From Dehalococcoidales bacterium (GTDB lineage: Bacteria > Chloroflexota > Dehalococcoidia > Dehalococcoidales > RBG-16-60-22), in the NCBI GenBank assembly GCA_016926115.1, contig JAFGPF010000035.1:1-20710 (forward strand): DNA of 20,710 bases. Direction: 5' to 3'. Below are positions 14,030 to 20,497 of the stretch, one piece after another. The notes under the pieces are model-generated. The model was given only the letters and a program-made list of their open reading frames with translations, had not been told where the DNA came from and made no database searches. A program made the translations under genes and the position numbers. How positions within the stretch are numbered: the first letter of the stretch is position 1; every line of letters begins with the position of its first letter.

Positions 14030-14971
14030 ATGTCAGAGGATGTATCGCTGCGGGATACCTACGGCAAGACGGTAGCCGAACTTGGTAAAACCAACCCGGA
14101 TATCGTCGTGCTGGACGCCGACCTGAGTCCTTCCACAATGACCAAGTACTTCGCCGCCGATTTCCCGGAGAGGTTCTTCGAGGTAGGCATCGCCGAGGCT
14201 AACATGATCGGCATAGCCGCCGGACTTGCCGCCTCGGGCAAGATACCCTTCGCCAGCACCTTCGCCGTCTTTGCACCGGGACGCTGCTTCGACCAGATAC
14301 GCGTCTCGGTGGCGCAGGCGAGGCTGAATGTAAAAATAGTCTCCACCCACGCCGGGGTGACCGTCGGCGAGGACGGCGCCTCCCACCAGGCGCTAGAAGA
14401 CCTGGCGCTTACCTGCTCCCTGCCCGGCTTCACCGTCATCGTCCCCGCGGATGCAATCGAGACCGCGCAGGTCATCAAAGCCGTGACCAAGCACACCGGC
14501 CCCTGCTACGTGCGACTCCCCCGCGCCAAGCTCCCTAATGTTAATGCCAGCGACTATACATTCAAAATCGGCAAAGCCACGACGCTACGACCGGGTAAAG
14601 ACGTTACGATAATAGCCATCGGCGTCATGGTGGCGCAGGCGCTGGCAGCCGCCGGCGCACTGGCTCAGGAAGGCATCGACTGCCGCGTGCTGAACATGTC
14701 CACCGTCAAGCCAATCGACGAAGCGGCTATCGTTAAGGCCTCTAAAGAAACCGGGGCAATCGTCACCGCCGAGGAGCACCAGGAGCACGGCGGACTCGGC
14801 AGCGTTGTAGCGAGGATTATCGGCGCACATAAACCCGTGCCGATGGAATTCGTCGCTGTCAAGGACGTCTTCGGCACGTCCGGCAAACCGAACGAGTTGC
14901 TGGAAAAGTACGGGCTGACCGCTAAAGATATCGTTAAAGCCGTGCGGAAAGCCGTAAAGAGAAAACGCTAG
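14030..14971 (+). CDS. tktC: Transketolase, C-terminal (pyrimidine-binding) subunit
   Basis: Second half of the split transketolase, 313 aa. The pyrimidine-binding domain starts SLRDTYGKTVAELGKTNPDIVVLDADLS and has FFEVGIAEANMIGIAAGLA, whose Glu normally activates the TPP aminopyrimidine ring, then GVTVGEDGASHQALEDLALT. The C-terminal domain follows with AEEHQEHGGLGSVVA (about 240-254). The ATG at 14030 lies one base after the tktN stop, with AAGGAG at 14014-14019 inside tktN as SD; the frame is open further upstream, but that stretch is tktN in another frame. Its TAG stop shares CTAG (14968-14971) with the stop of the convergent dCMP deaminase. Confidence 0.96.
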   Translation: MSEDVSLRDTYGKTVAELGKTNPDIVVLDADLSPSTMTKYFAADFPERFFEVGIAEANMIGIAAGLAASGKIPFASTFAVFAPGRCFDQIRVSVAQARLNVKIVSTHAGVTVGEDGASHQALEDLALTCSLPGFTVIVPADAIETAQVIKAVTKHTGPCYVRLPRAKLPNVNASDYTFKIGKATTLRPGKDVTIIAIGVMVAQALAAAGALAQEGIDCRVLNMSTVKPIDEAAIVKASKETGAIVTAEEHQEHGGLGSVVARIIGAHKPVPMEFVAVKDVFGTSGKPNELLEKYGLTAKDIVKAVRKAVKRKR

Positions 14972-15453
14972 TCCAGGAAGGTTATTTCCGAGGGCGGCCT
15001 GTCCAGGATATCCACTTCTATCCCTGCTTCCTCGAACAGCTTGATGAATTCGTCGTCGTCGTACTTCCCAAAGGACACCGACCGCTTTATCCGCGCGTTT
15101 ACCATCATCTTGGCGCAGAGCACGCAGGGCGTGTGCGTGCAGTACATGGTCGCCCCTTCCAGGCTGACGCCGTGCAGCGCCGCCTGGATAATGGCATTCT
15201 GTTCGGCATGAATAGCCCGGCAGATCTCCTGCCGGGTGCCGGATTGTATCCCCATTTCGTCGCGCAGGCAGCCGAGTTCCAGGCAGTCCTTCAGTCCGGC
15301 GGCGGCCCCGTTATAACCGGTGGTAAGGATATGCTTGTCCCGCACGGCGATGGCCCCCATGTGGTGCCGCCGGCAGGTGGAACGCTCGGCTACCACCGAG
15401 GCTATTTTCAGGAAATATTCATCCAGTTCCGGTCGTTTATATATATCCGTCAT
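14968..15453 (-). CDS. Deoxycytidylate (dCMP) deaminase, zinc-dependent
   Basis: Converts dCMP to dUMP, the precursor for thymidylate synthesis; also known as ComEB-type in Gram-positives. The cytidine/deoxycytidylate deaminase signature is complete: HAE (H82, E84) in CRAIHAEQNAIIQAA and PCVLC (C110, C113) in THTPCVLCAKMMVNA. The region STCRRHHMGAIAVRDKHILTTGYNGAAAG is typical of dCMP deaminase rather than cytidine or tRNA-adenosine deaminase. Length 161 aa is normal. Its ATG overlaps the stop of the upstream kinase-like gene (ATGA, 15450-15453) with no SD, indicating translational coupling. Confidence 0.93.
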   Translation of the reverse strand: MTDIYKRPELDEYFLKIASVVAERSTCRRHHMGAIAVRDKHILTTGYNGAAAGLKDCLELGCLRDEMGIQSGTRQEICRAIHAEQNAIIQAALHGVSLEGATMYCTHTPCVLCAKMMVNARIKRSVSFGKYDDDEFIKLFEEAGIEVDILDRPPSEITFLD

Positions 15454-15992
15454 TTTAGCTTATCGATAATCCTTTCTACCTGCGCTTTAAGGTCGGCGAG
15501 CGACTCATTATTCAACACCGTGTAGTCCGCCAGGGCAATCGGTCCGCCCTTGTTGAGGTTCTCTATTTCGGCGCGGTCGCGCCCGGCGGCTTCCTGCGGC
15601 GTCAGCGGCCTTATCTTGCGCCTGCCCAGCCGGGCATACCTGTCCTGCGGCGACGACCATACCGCTACGACGGCGAAGTCCCCTCCGTAATGCCCCTTGA
15701 GGAATACATACTCCTCCCATGAATACAGCCCGTCCACCACCACATCGGTAGTCTTCAGGGCGTCATCGATTCGTGGCAGGCTCAACTTCGCGTAGGCGTC
15801 CATGCCATCCCTCTTTCTGATGGCCTCCCTCGCCCGCCTCTCGTTCGCCTCGTTGAGTTCCAGTCCCTGATTCTTGACCTCGTCGTCGGTAATATCGCCG
15901 AACCTGACGGTGGCGAATCCCCGGTCCTTGAACATCCGGGCGACCTCCGACTTGCCGGAGCCGGTCATGCCGACGATAGCGACGACTTTCAT
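15450..15992 (-). CDS. UPF0200-type P-loop nucleotide kinase-like protein, 180 aa
   Basis: P-loop NTPase close to dephospho-CoA/adenylate kinases and to the mainly archaeal UPF0200 family (recognised by overall pattern, not by search). Walker A is GMTGSGKS (residues 8-15), followed by FATVRFGDITDDEVKNQGLE, GMDAYAKLSLPRI, DVVVDGLYSWEEYVFLK and ALADYTVLNNESL, all in family order. The substrate is not established. Start: ATG at 15992 is preferred to the ATG at 16001 because that ATG lies within the -10 box (16000-16005) and family members begin MKV/I at this point. The mRNA would then be leaderless. Coupling to dCMP deaminase hints at a deoxynucleotide role. Confidence 0.85.
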   Translation of the reverse strand: MKVVAIVGMTGSGKSEVARMFKDRGFATVRFGDITDDEVKNQGLELNEANERRAREAIRKRDGMDAYAKLSLPRIDDALKTTDVVVDGLYSWEEYVFLKGHYGGDFAVVAVWSSPQDRYARLGRRKIRPLTPQEAAGRDRAEIENLNKGGPIALADYTVLNNESLADLKAQVERIIDKLK

Positions 15993-15999
15993 ACCGTCC

Positions 16000-16029
16000 A
16001 TTATAAGCGGTTAATGCCGAAAATGACAA
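16000..16029 (-). promoter_or_regulatory. Promoter for the UPF0200-dCMP deaminase pair
   Basis: On the minus strand, TTGTCA (16024-16029) and perfect TATAAT (16000-16005) are 18 bases apart. Only 7 bases separate the -10 from the ATG at 15992, so transcription should begin at or next to the start codon (leaderless). It is divergent from the CCA-enzyme promoter. Confidence 0.7.
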
Positions 16030-16049
16030 CGTGAAATCTGGACATAATG

Positions 16050-16058
16050 TGCTATACT
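16050..16058 (+). promoter_or_regulatory. Extended -10 promoter for the CCA-enzyme gene
   Basis: TGCTATACT (16050-16058) matches the extended -10 form TGnTATAAT; no good -35 is visible, as expected for that class. The -10 ends 10 bases before the ATG at 16069, so the leader would be only a few bases long. Confidence 0.5.
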
Positions 16059-16068
16059 ACTTGATGTA

Positions 16069-17337
16069 ATGAATAAGCCCAGAACCGTCAACCTTAACGA
16101 GGAAATGCAGGAGCAGCTGCCCGCCGATTTGCTGGACTTTATCAAGCAGGCAGGCGAGGCGGCGCAAAAACGGCAGCAGCGCCTGTACCTGGTGGGCGGC
16201 GTGGTGCGCGACCTGCTCCTCGAGCGTAGAATCGTCGACCTTGATATCGTGGTGGAAGGTGACACCATCAAGCTGGCGCGCGAGATGGCGCGTCGCTATA
16301 AAGCTAAAATTACCGTTCACACACGCTTTAGCACCGCTAACCTGCTGTGGGGTAAAAGAGGCGTGGACTTCACCACCGCCCGCGCCGAGACCTACGAAAA
16401 ACCCGGCGCCCTGCCCACGGTGAAACCCGGCACTATCACCGACGACCTTGCCCGCCGCGACTTCTCCGTCAATGCCATGGCTATCGAGCTTAATCCGCCC
16501 CACTTCGGCGAGCTTATCGACCCCCACGGCGGACGGCGCGACCTCAAGAGGCAGGCCATCCGGGTGCTGCACGACGACAGCTTCATCGACGATGCCACCC
16601 GCATCTGGCGCGCCGTGCGCTACGAGCAGCGTCTGGGCTTCCGCATCATACAGGCGACAGTCAGACTGCTCAAACGCGATATCGATTACCTCTCGACTGT
16701 CAGCGGCGACCGTATCCGCCACGAACTGGAGCTTGTCCTGGAAGAAGAGGAGCCGGAGAATGCCATCAAGCGTGCCGGCAAATTAGGTGTATTGAATCGA
16801 CTGCACCCCTCGCTAAAAGGTGACGACTGGCTGGCGGAAACCTTCGTCCTCGCCCGAGAGCGCTGCATACCCGATGAACCCCATCCCCACCTGTACCTGG
16901 CGCTGCTGGCTTACCGTCTCACCGCCACGGAAACCGAACAACTTATCAAGTATCTGAGACTGACTAAAGCAACGGCACAGTTACTGAGAGAGACATCGGC
17001 CATTAATGAGAAAACAAAGGAGCTTTCCGCGCCCGGTCTGGCGCCGAGTTCCGTTTATAACCTCCTCCACGGCTATGGCCTGATGGCGCTGACGGCTAAC
17101 TCCCTGGGGTCCGCTTCCCCCACCGCCGCCGAGCACATCGACCTGTATCTCAACGTGCTGCGCCACATCAACCCTGCCCTTAGCGGGGACGACCTTATCA
17201 AGCTGGGCGTGCCGCAGGGACCGAAAATTAAAGTGGTGCTACAGACCCTACGCGCCGCCCGCCTCGACGGCAGGATAGACAGCAAAGAGGAAGAGGTGGA
17301 GATGGTGAGGGGGTGGGTGAAAAGACCCCCACGTTAA
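16069..17337 (+). CDS. CCA tRNA nucleotidyltransferase / poly(A) polymerase family protein
   Basis: Class II nucleotidyltransferase that adds CCA to tRNA 3' ends or, in some species, only part of it or a poly(A) tail; sequence alone does not decide. The head domain has LYLVGGVVRDLLL (39-51), the catalytic DLD (D57, D59) and the third carboxylate D100 (RGVDFTTAR). RRDFSVNAMAIEL (129-141) and the neck motif DDATRIWRAVRYEQRLGF (174-191) follow. About 200 residues of helical body/tail come next, with no HD or CBS domain. Length 422 aa is normal. The ATG has no SD and lies close to an extended -10. The 5' neighbour is the divergent UPF0200 gene. Confidence 0.92.
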   Translation: MNKPRTVNLNEEMQEQLPADLLDFIKQAGEAAQKRQQRLYLVGGVVRDLLLERRIVDLDIVVEGDTIKLAREMARRYKAKITVHTRFSTANLLWGKRGVDFTTARAETYEKPGALPTVKPGTITDDLARRDFSVNAMAIELNPPHFGELIDPHGGRRDLKRQAIRVLHDDSFIDDATRIWRAVRYEQRLGFRIIQATVRLLKRDIDYLSTVSGDRIRHELELVLEEEEPENAIKRAGKLGVLNRLHPSLKGDDWLAETFVLARERCIPDEPHPHLYLALLAYRLTATETEQLIKYLRLTKATAQLLRETSAINEKTKELSAPGLAPSSVYNLLHGYGLMALTANSLGSASPTAAEHIDLYLNVLRHINPALSGDDLIKLGVPQGPKIKVVLQTLRAARLDGRIDSKEEEVEMVRGWVKRPPR

Positions 17338-17383
17338 GCCACCGAATTAACTGCATAGCACGGCAGTTACGCTGCAGATTTAG

Positions 17384-17428
17384 TGTCATTGCGAGACCAT
17401 CCCGACTTCGTCGGGTCTCGCAATGACA
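17384..17428. repeat. Palindromic intergenic repeat (GTCATTGCGAG type)
   Basis: A 13-base perfect inverted repeat, TGTCATTGCGAGA (17384-17396) with TCTCGCAATGACA (17416-17428), encloses an inner CCCGA-CTTCG-TCGGG stem (17401-17415) and a 4-base bulge. Together they make a long, strong hairpin. The outer sequence is that of a repeat common in many bacterial genomes. It lies between the convergent CCA-enzyme and rubrerythrin genes, where it could also end both transcripts. Confidence 0.75.
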
Positions 17429-17477
17429 GCGTGGCGTTAGTAATGATGTAAACGTAATATTGCTTAGGCATAATAAG

Positions 17478-17512
17478 GGATTGCCACGTCACTCCGTTCC
17501 TCGCAATGACGG
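17478..17512. repeat. Second GTCATTGCGAG-type repeat, next to rubrerythrin
   Basis: Read on the minus strand it begins CCGTCATTGCGAGGAACGG and ends GTGGCAATCCC, matching the widespread GTCATTGCGAGGAgcgaaGtgACGTGGCAAT repeat. It is in the opposite orientation to the first arm at 17384, so the two could be the ends of one roughly 128-base MITE-like unit. It abuts the rubrerythrin stop codon. The bases 17429-17477 between the repeats hold nothing I can name. Confidence 0.7.
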
Positions 17513-18019
17513 TTACTCCACCTTCTTAAACGCCTTAATCGGCGCGCCGCATACGGGGCATTTCTCCGGCGGCTCCCCCGTTACCGTGTTCCCGCAGACC
17601 TGACAGACGTAGTAGGTAGCGTCCTCCGGCTGCTTGTTGGCTTTCACTGCCGCCAGCGCCGCCTCGAAGTAGCCGTGGTGCACCTTCTCCACCTCGTTAG
17701 ACCAGTTAAAAGTGCGCACGGCGCGGTCGTTCTTTTCCTCCGCTGCCCTCTCGATGAAAGCGGGATACATGGAAGTGAACTCCTGGTGCTCCCCGATGAC
17801 CGCCGCCAGCAGGTTGTCCTTGGTAGCGCCGATGGCATCGATGGCAAGCAGGTGGTTCCGGGCATGCACCGTCTCCGCCTCCGCCACCGCCCGGAATAGC
17901 CTGGCTACCTGCGGATATCCTTCCTTCTCCGCCTTCTCCGCGAAGAACGTGTAACGGCGGTTCGCCATGCTCTCCCCGCCGAAAGCTTCCATTATGTTGT
18001 TCTCTGTCTCGTACGCCAT
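17513..18019 (-). CDS. Rubrerythrin (diiron peroxidase with rubredoxin domain)
   Basis: Non-haem iron protein that reduces hydrogen peroxide in anaerobes, in the cytoplasm. The N-terminal ferritin-like four-helix domain carries the diiron ligands: E16 (GGESMANRRY), E49/H52 (ETVH), E77 (GEHQEF) and E111/H114 (EKVHHGYF). The C-terminal rubredoxin-like Fe(Cys)4 knuckles are C139/C142 (VCQVCG) and C154/C157 (CPVCG). At 168 aa it is a short, single-rubredoxin rubrerythrin. ATG start with GGGGGGA SD. It lies 32 bases after the natural end of the nitroreductase frame and probably shares its mRNA, possibly with its own weak promoter in the preceding remnant. Confidence 0.95.
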   Translation of the reverse strand: MAYETENNIMEAFGGESMANRRYTFFAEKAEKEGYPQVARLFRAVAEAETVHARNHLLAIDAIGATKDNLLAAVIGEHQEFTSMYPAFIERAAEEKNDRAVRTFNWSNEVEKVHHGYFEAALAAVKANKQPEDATYYVCQVCGNTVTGEPPEKCPVCGAPIKAFKKVE

Positions 18020-18051
18020 GATAGTCCCCCCGATTTTTCTTAGATTTTACC

Positions 18052-18201
18052 TTAAGGACAGTAAGTAATGCGAGCCTGTTTACGCGCCGGTATACGCTGA
18101 TATTTATATCCGGGATAACCCACGCCCAGAGCGGCATATGGCGTAAATCCCTCCGGCAGGGCGACGGCTTCGACCATGGGAGGAAAGGACTGGGCGGACA
18201 T
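18052..18201 (-). pseudogene. 3' remnant of the nitroreductase, cut off by an amber codon
   Basis: Immediately after the TAG at 18202-18204 the same frame stays open for 49 codons to a TAA at 18052-18054. It reads MSAQSFPPMVEAVALPEG, then ends GVGYPGYKYQRIPARKQA plus eight more residues. This is the normal C-terminus of ferredoxin-linked nitroreductases, including a basic residue region that in the family helps hold the FMN phosphate. An ATG directly follows the TAG (TTCTAGATG), so reinitiation is conceivable. See the finding on the amber codon. Confidence 0.8.
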
Positions 18202-18870
18202 CTAGAAGTACCCGTTCCAGTAGCATCCAAGTCCGGCGGCTTTGGCCGCGAGGTCGAAGTAGCTCAGGGCGATAACACAGTCCGTAGCCGCGATTGGATT
18301 ATCCTTCTCCGCGTAAGTCACCACCACCGCAGGGGCGTTACGGAGAAATATATTCAGGCCCAGTTCGTGCATCCTCAATATCGCCTGCATTTGCTGTGCC
18401 CAGGGCTCATCGCCGTCGGCCATCGAGCGAAACCATTCCACGCCGATAGCCGTCAACTTCTTCAACTTCTCCGGGTTATCGATAACCAGCCACTGCACTC
18501 CCTGCTCGTTATGACCGGTGGGGGCATAACGAGCGACGTCGATAGCACGTTCGATTACCTCCCTCGGCACCGGTTCATCCTTAAATTCACGAACAGACCG
18601 TCGACTTTTTATGAGCTGGGAGACCTGTTCAAAGGTAACATCCAGTTTCTTATCGATGGGCGGGCATTGCTCCAGCAGCATTTCTTTATGAATTACGCTG
18701 TCCATGGGACAGATACCCACGCAGTGACCGCAGCGCATACAAAAATCATCCGCCCCGGGGAACAGGCGCGGCGAGCCGTCCGGCTGAGGGATGATAATGC
18801 AACCGGCACAGGCGACGATGCAGGCGCCGCATCTGGTACAGGTTTCCATATTGAATTCTACTAAAGCCAT
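18202..18870 (-). CDS. Ferredoxin-domain nitroreductase family protein, truncated by in-frame amber
   Basis: Flavin-dependent oxidoreductase with an N-terminal two-cluster ferredoxin. Cluster ligands are C11, C14, C17 and C21 (CTRCGACIVAC, with a further C24), then C44, C47, C50 and C54 (CMRCGHCVGIC). The nitroreductase domain starts at about residue 78 with SRRSVREFKDEPVP (FMN-binding R91 and R94) and YAPTGHNEQGVQW. The reading frame ends at TAG after GCYWNGYF, 222 residues, where homologues go on for another 50; the rest lies intact downstream. ATG at 18870 is chosen for its AAGGAG SD; it overlaps the stop of the upstream hydrolase by one base (TAATG). The product is probably impaired unless the amber is read through. 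Confidence 0.88.
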   Translation of the reverse strand: MALVEFNMETCTRCGACIVACAGCIIIPQPDGSPRLFPGADDFCMRCGHCVGICPMDSVIHKEMLLEQCPPIDKKLDVTFEQVSQLIKSRRSVREFKDEPVPREVIERAIDVARYAPTGHNEQGVQWLVIDNPEKLKKLTAIGVEWFRSMADGDEPWAQQMQAILRMHELGLNIFLRNAPAVVVTYAEKDNPIAATDCVIALSYFDLAAKAAGLGCYWNGYF

Positions 18871-19652
18871 TATGCTATCTCCTTTTTTAAAACCTCGTAA
18901 AACTTGGCCCGGGCGGACTTCTCCTGCCAGGGTTCGTGCCCGCATTTTTCCAGCAGGATGAACCTGAAATCTTTAAGCACGCGGGCGAGCGGTTCCCTGA
19001 CCCCCTCCGCGAGACGCGGGTCGTGGTCGCCATGGATAGCCGCTACCGGACACCGTATCCTTTTACCCATTTTGATTAACTGTCCGCTGGCCAATAACTT
19101 GCGGACTTCCCGCCCAATCCTCTCGTTTATCTCGGGTTGATATTCCAGCACTTCTTCCTTATGGGGCAGCGGGTCGTACGAATCAGCTTGAATAAACAAC
19201 CGGAAAAGCCGGGCCAGGGACGCACTTTTATCCCCACCATAGTCCCCCCGGATAGATTCTTCCAGGGAAAAGACCTCGGCTCTTTCCTCCTCGGTAAGTC
19301 TCGTTAATTCATCATATACTACGCTAGCTGCGTATTTCTCTATAAAGGACGTAGCGCCGACCAGTATCAGTTTCCTGATAAGAGCGGGGTATTTGGCGGT
19401 TAAAATATAGCCGAGAGTAGCCCCGTACGACCAGCCTACCAACACGATGGGCGGATTCCCATATTCTTTCAGTACTTCAGCCAGCTCTTCAACTTGCCCA
19501 TCGATGGAGTCTTTAGTTTGCAGGGGTTCCAGCACGCCGTAATCGCGCGAAAGCTCCCTGGCGACCGGCGCCATCTCCCCGGGCGCTCCGGGGCCACCGT
19601 GCACGACGGCAATTGTATATGGTTTTTCACCGTATAACCTGACATTCTTCAT
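18870..19652 (-). CDS. Alpha/beta hydrolase, 260 aa
   Basis: Serine hydrolase fold. The oxyanion-region motif is HGGPGAPG (18-25), the nucleophile elbow GWSYGA gives S75, and AIHGDHDPRL (D209 or D211) and CGHEPW (H239) complete the likely triad. The HGGPG motif is shared with proline iminopeptidases, but the rest is too short and divergent to claim peptidase activity. The ATG overlaps the ispE stop by 4 bases (ATGA, 19649-19652) with no strong SD, and the stop overlaps the nitroreductase start by one base, so it sits inside a tightly coupled minus-strand operon. Confidence 0.87.
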   Translation of the reverse strand: MKNVRLYGEKPYTIAVVHGGPGAPGEMAPVARELSRDYGVLEPLQTKDSIDGQVEELAEVLKEYGNPPIVLVGWSYGATLGYILTAKYPALIRKLILVGATSFIEKYAASVVYDELTRLTEEERAEVFSLEESIRGDYGGDKSASLARLFRLFIQADSYDPLPHKEEVLEYQPEINERIGREVRKLLASGQLIKMGKRIRCPVAAIHGDHDPRLAEGVREPLARVLKDFRFILLEKCGHEPWQEKSARAKFYEVLKKEIA

Positions 19653-20497
19653 AACGTCCGCGCCAGGTACGTCTTCATCCCCTGTTTCACACAGGATTCA
19701 TAAAATTTCTCTGCCGTGGATTTATCCATGAACATCGTGAACAACGTCGGGCCCGAGCCGGCGAGATGTATTCCCGGGGCGCCCATCTTGACAAGGTGCT
19801 CCTTATACGTCCGCAATTTACCACTTATAAAAGCGATATTCCCGAAAGTATTGAACAGCTGCGACGGACTGAAACCCATACCTTTACGCAAAGTGTCTAC
19901 CAATCTTCCCGTTATAGCGCCGTCGGTGAAGTAGCCCGGTATGAGACTCGCATACATCGCGGCGGTCTTGCCCTTTTTCACGGGCACGTCCGGGACGACC
20001 AGCACCGCCCACGTTTCCGGTAAGGACGGCAGCGGCGTTACCCGCTCTCCCCTCCCCTCGACCAGCGCCGTGCCACCCTGTAAAAAGAAAAATACGTCCG
20101 AGCCCAGCTGCGCCGCCAGTTCACGCAGCTTTTCCTGCGAAAGATTAAGCTGCCAAAAATCGTTGAGTCCGCGCAGGACGGCGGCGGCATCGCTGCTGTC
20201 GCCTCCCAGCCCGGAGAGCAGCGGGATACGCTTTTCAATCGTTATGGATGCCCCTTTATCACCGGCAGCTTCTTTCACCAATTGCGCCGCCCTGCTTACC
20301 AGGCTTGCCTCTGCCGACCACCCCTCCATATCGCATTTAAAGGATACGTCTTTCCCGACCTCGAAATGCAGCGTATCGCACCAATCAATCGCCTGGATAA
20401 CACTGCGTATCTCGTGGTAGCCGTCGTCGCGCTTCCGCAGGACTTCCAGCGTCAGGTTGAGCTTTGCCGGGGCTGTTACTGTCACTTTCTTACTCAT
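19649..20497 (-). CDS. ispE: 4-diphosphocytidyl-2-C-methyl-D-erythritol kinase
   Basis: GHMP kinase of the MEP pathway; phosphorylates CDP-methylerythritol on the way to IPP and DMAPP. Seen are PAKLNLTLEVL with K12, KRDDGYHEIRSV, the glycine-rich ATP loop PLLSGLGGDSSDAAA (92-106), LGSDVFFFLQGGTALVEGRGE with D134 and the C-terminal LAGSGPTLF. Length 282 aa is normal. ATG start with GGAGGG SD, overlapping the 3' end of rsmA by 8 bases, a common rsmA-ispE order in bacteria. Presence implies isoprenoids via MEP rather than mevalonate. Confidence 0.97.
   Translation of the reverse strand: MSKKVTVTAPAKLNLTLEVLRKRDDGYHEIRSVIQAIDWCDTLHFEVGKDVSFKCDMEGWSAEASLVSRAAQLVKEAAGDKGASITIEKRIPLLSGLGGDSSDAAAVLRGLNDFWQLNLSQEKLRELAAQLGSDVFFFLQGGTALVEGRGERVTPLPSLPETWAVLVVPDVPVKKGKTAAMYASLIPGYFTDGAITGRLVDTLRKGMGFSPSQLFNTFGNIAFISGKLRTYKEHLVKMGAPGIHLAGSGPTLFTMFMDKSTAEKFYESCVKQGMKTYLARTL

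Noticed and set aside
16057..16722. 221-residue minus-strand open frame
   Set aside because: It is antisense to the CCA-enzyme gene with its complete catalytic motifs.
18202..18204. Pyrrolysine or general amber recoding
   Set aside because: TAG is the terminating codon of radC, the 58-residue gene, the SDR, the amidohydrolase, both tkt genes and dCMP deaminase here, so TAG is an ordinary stop; nitroreductase is not a known Pyl protein. Kept only as a remote option.
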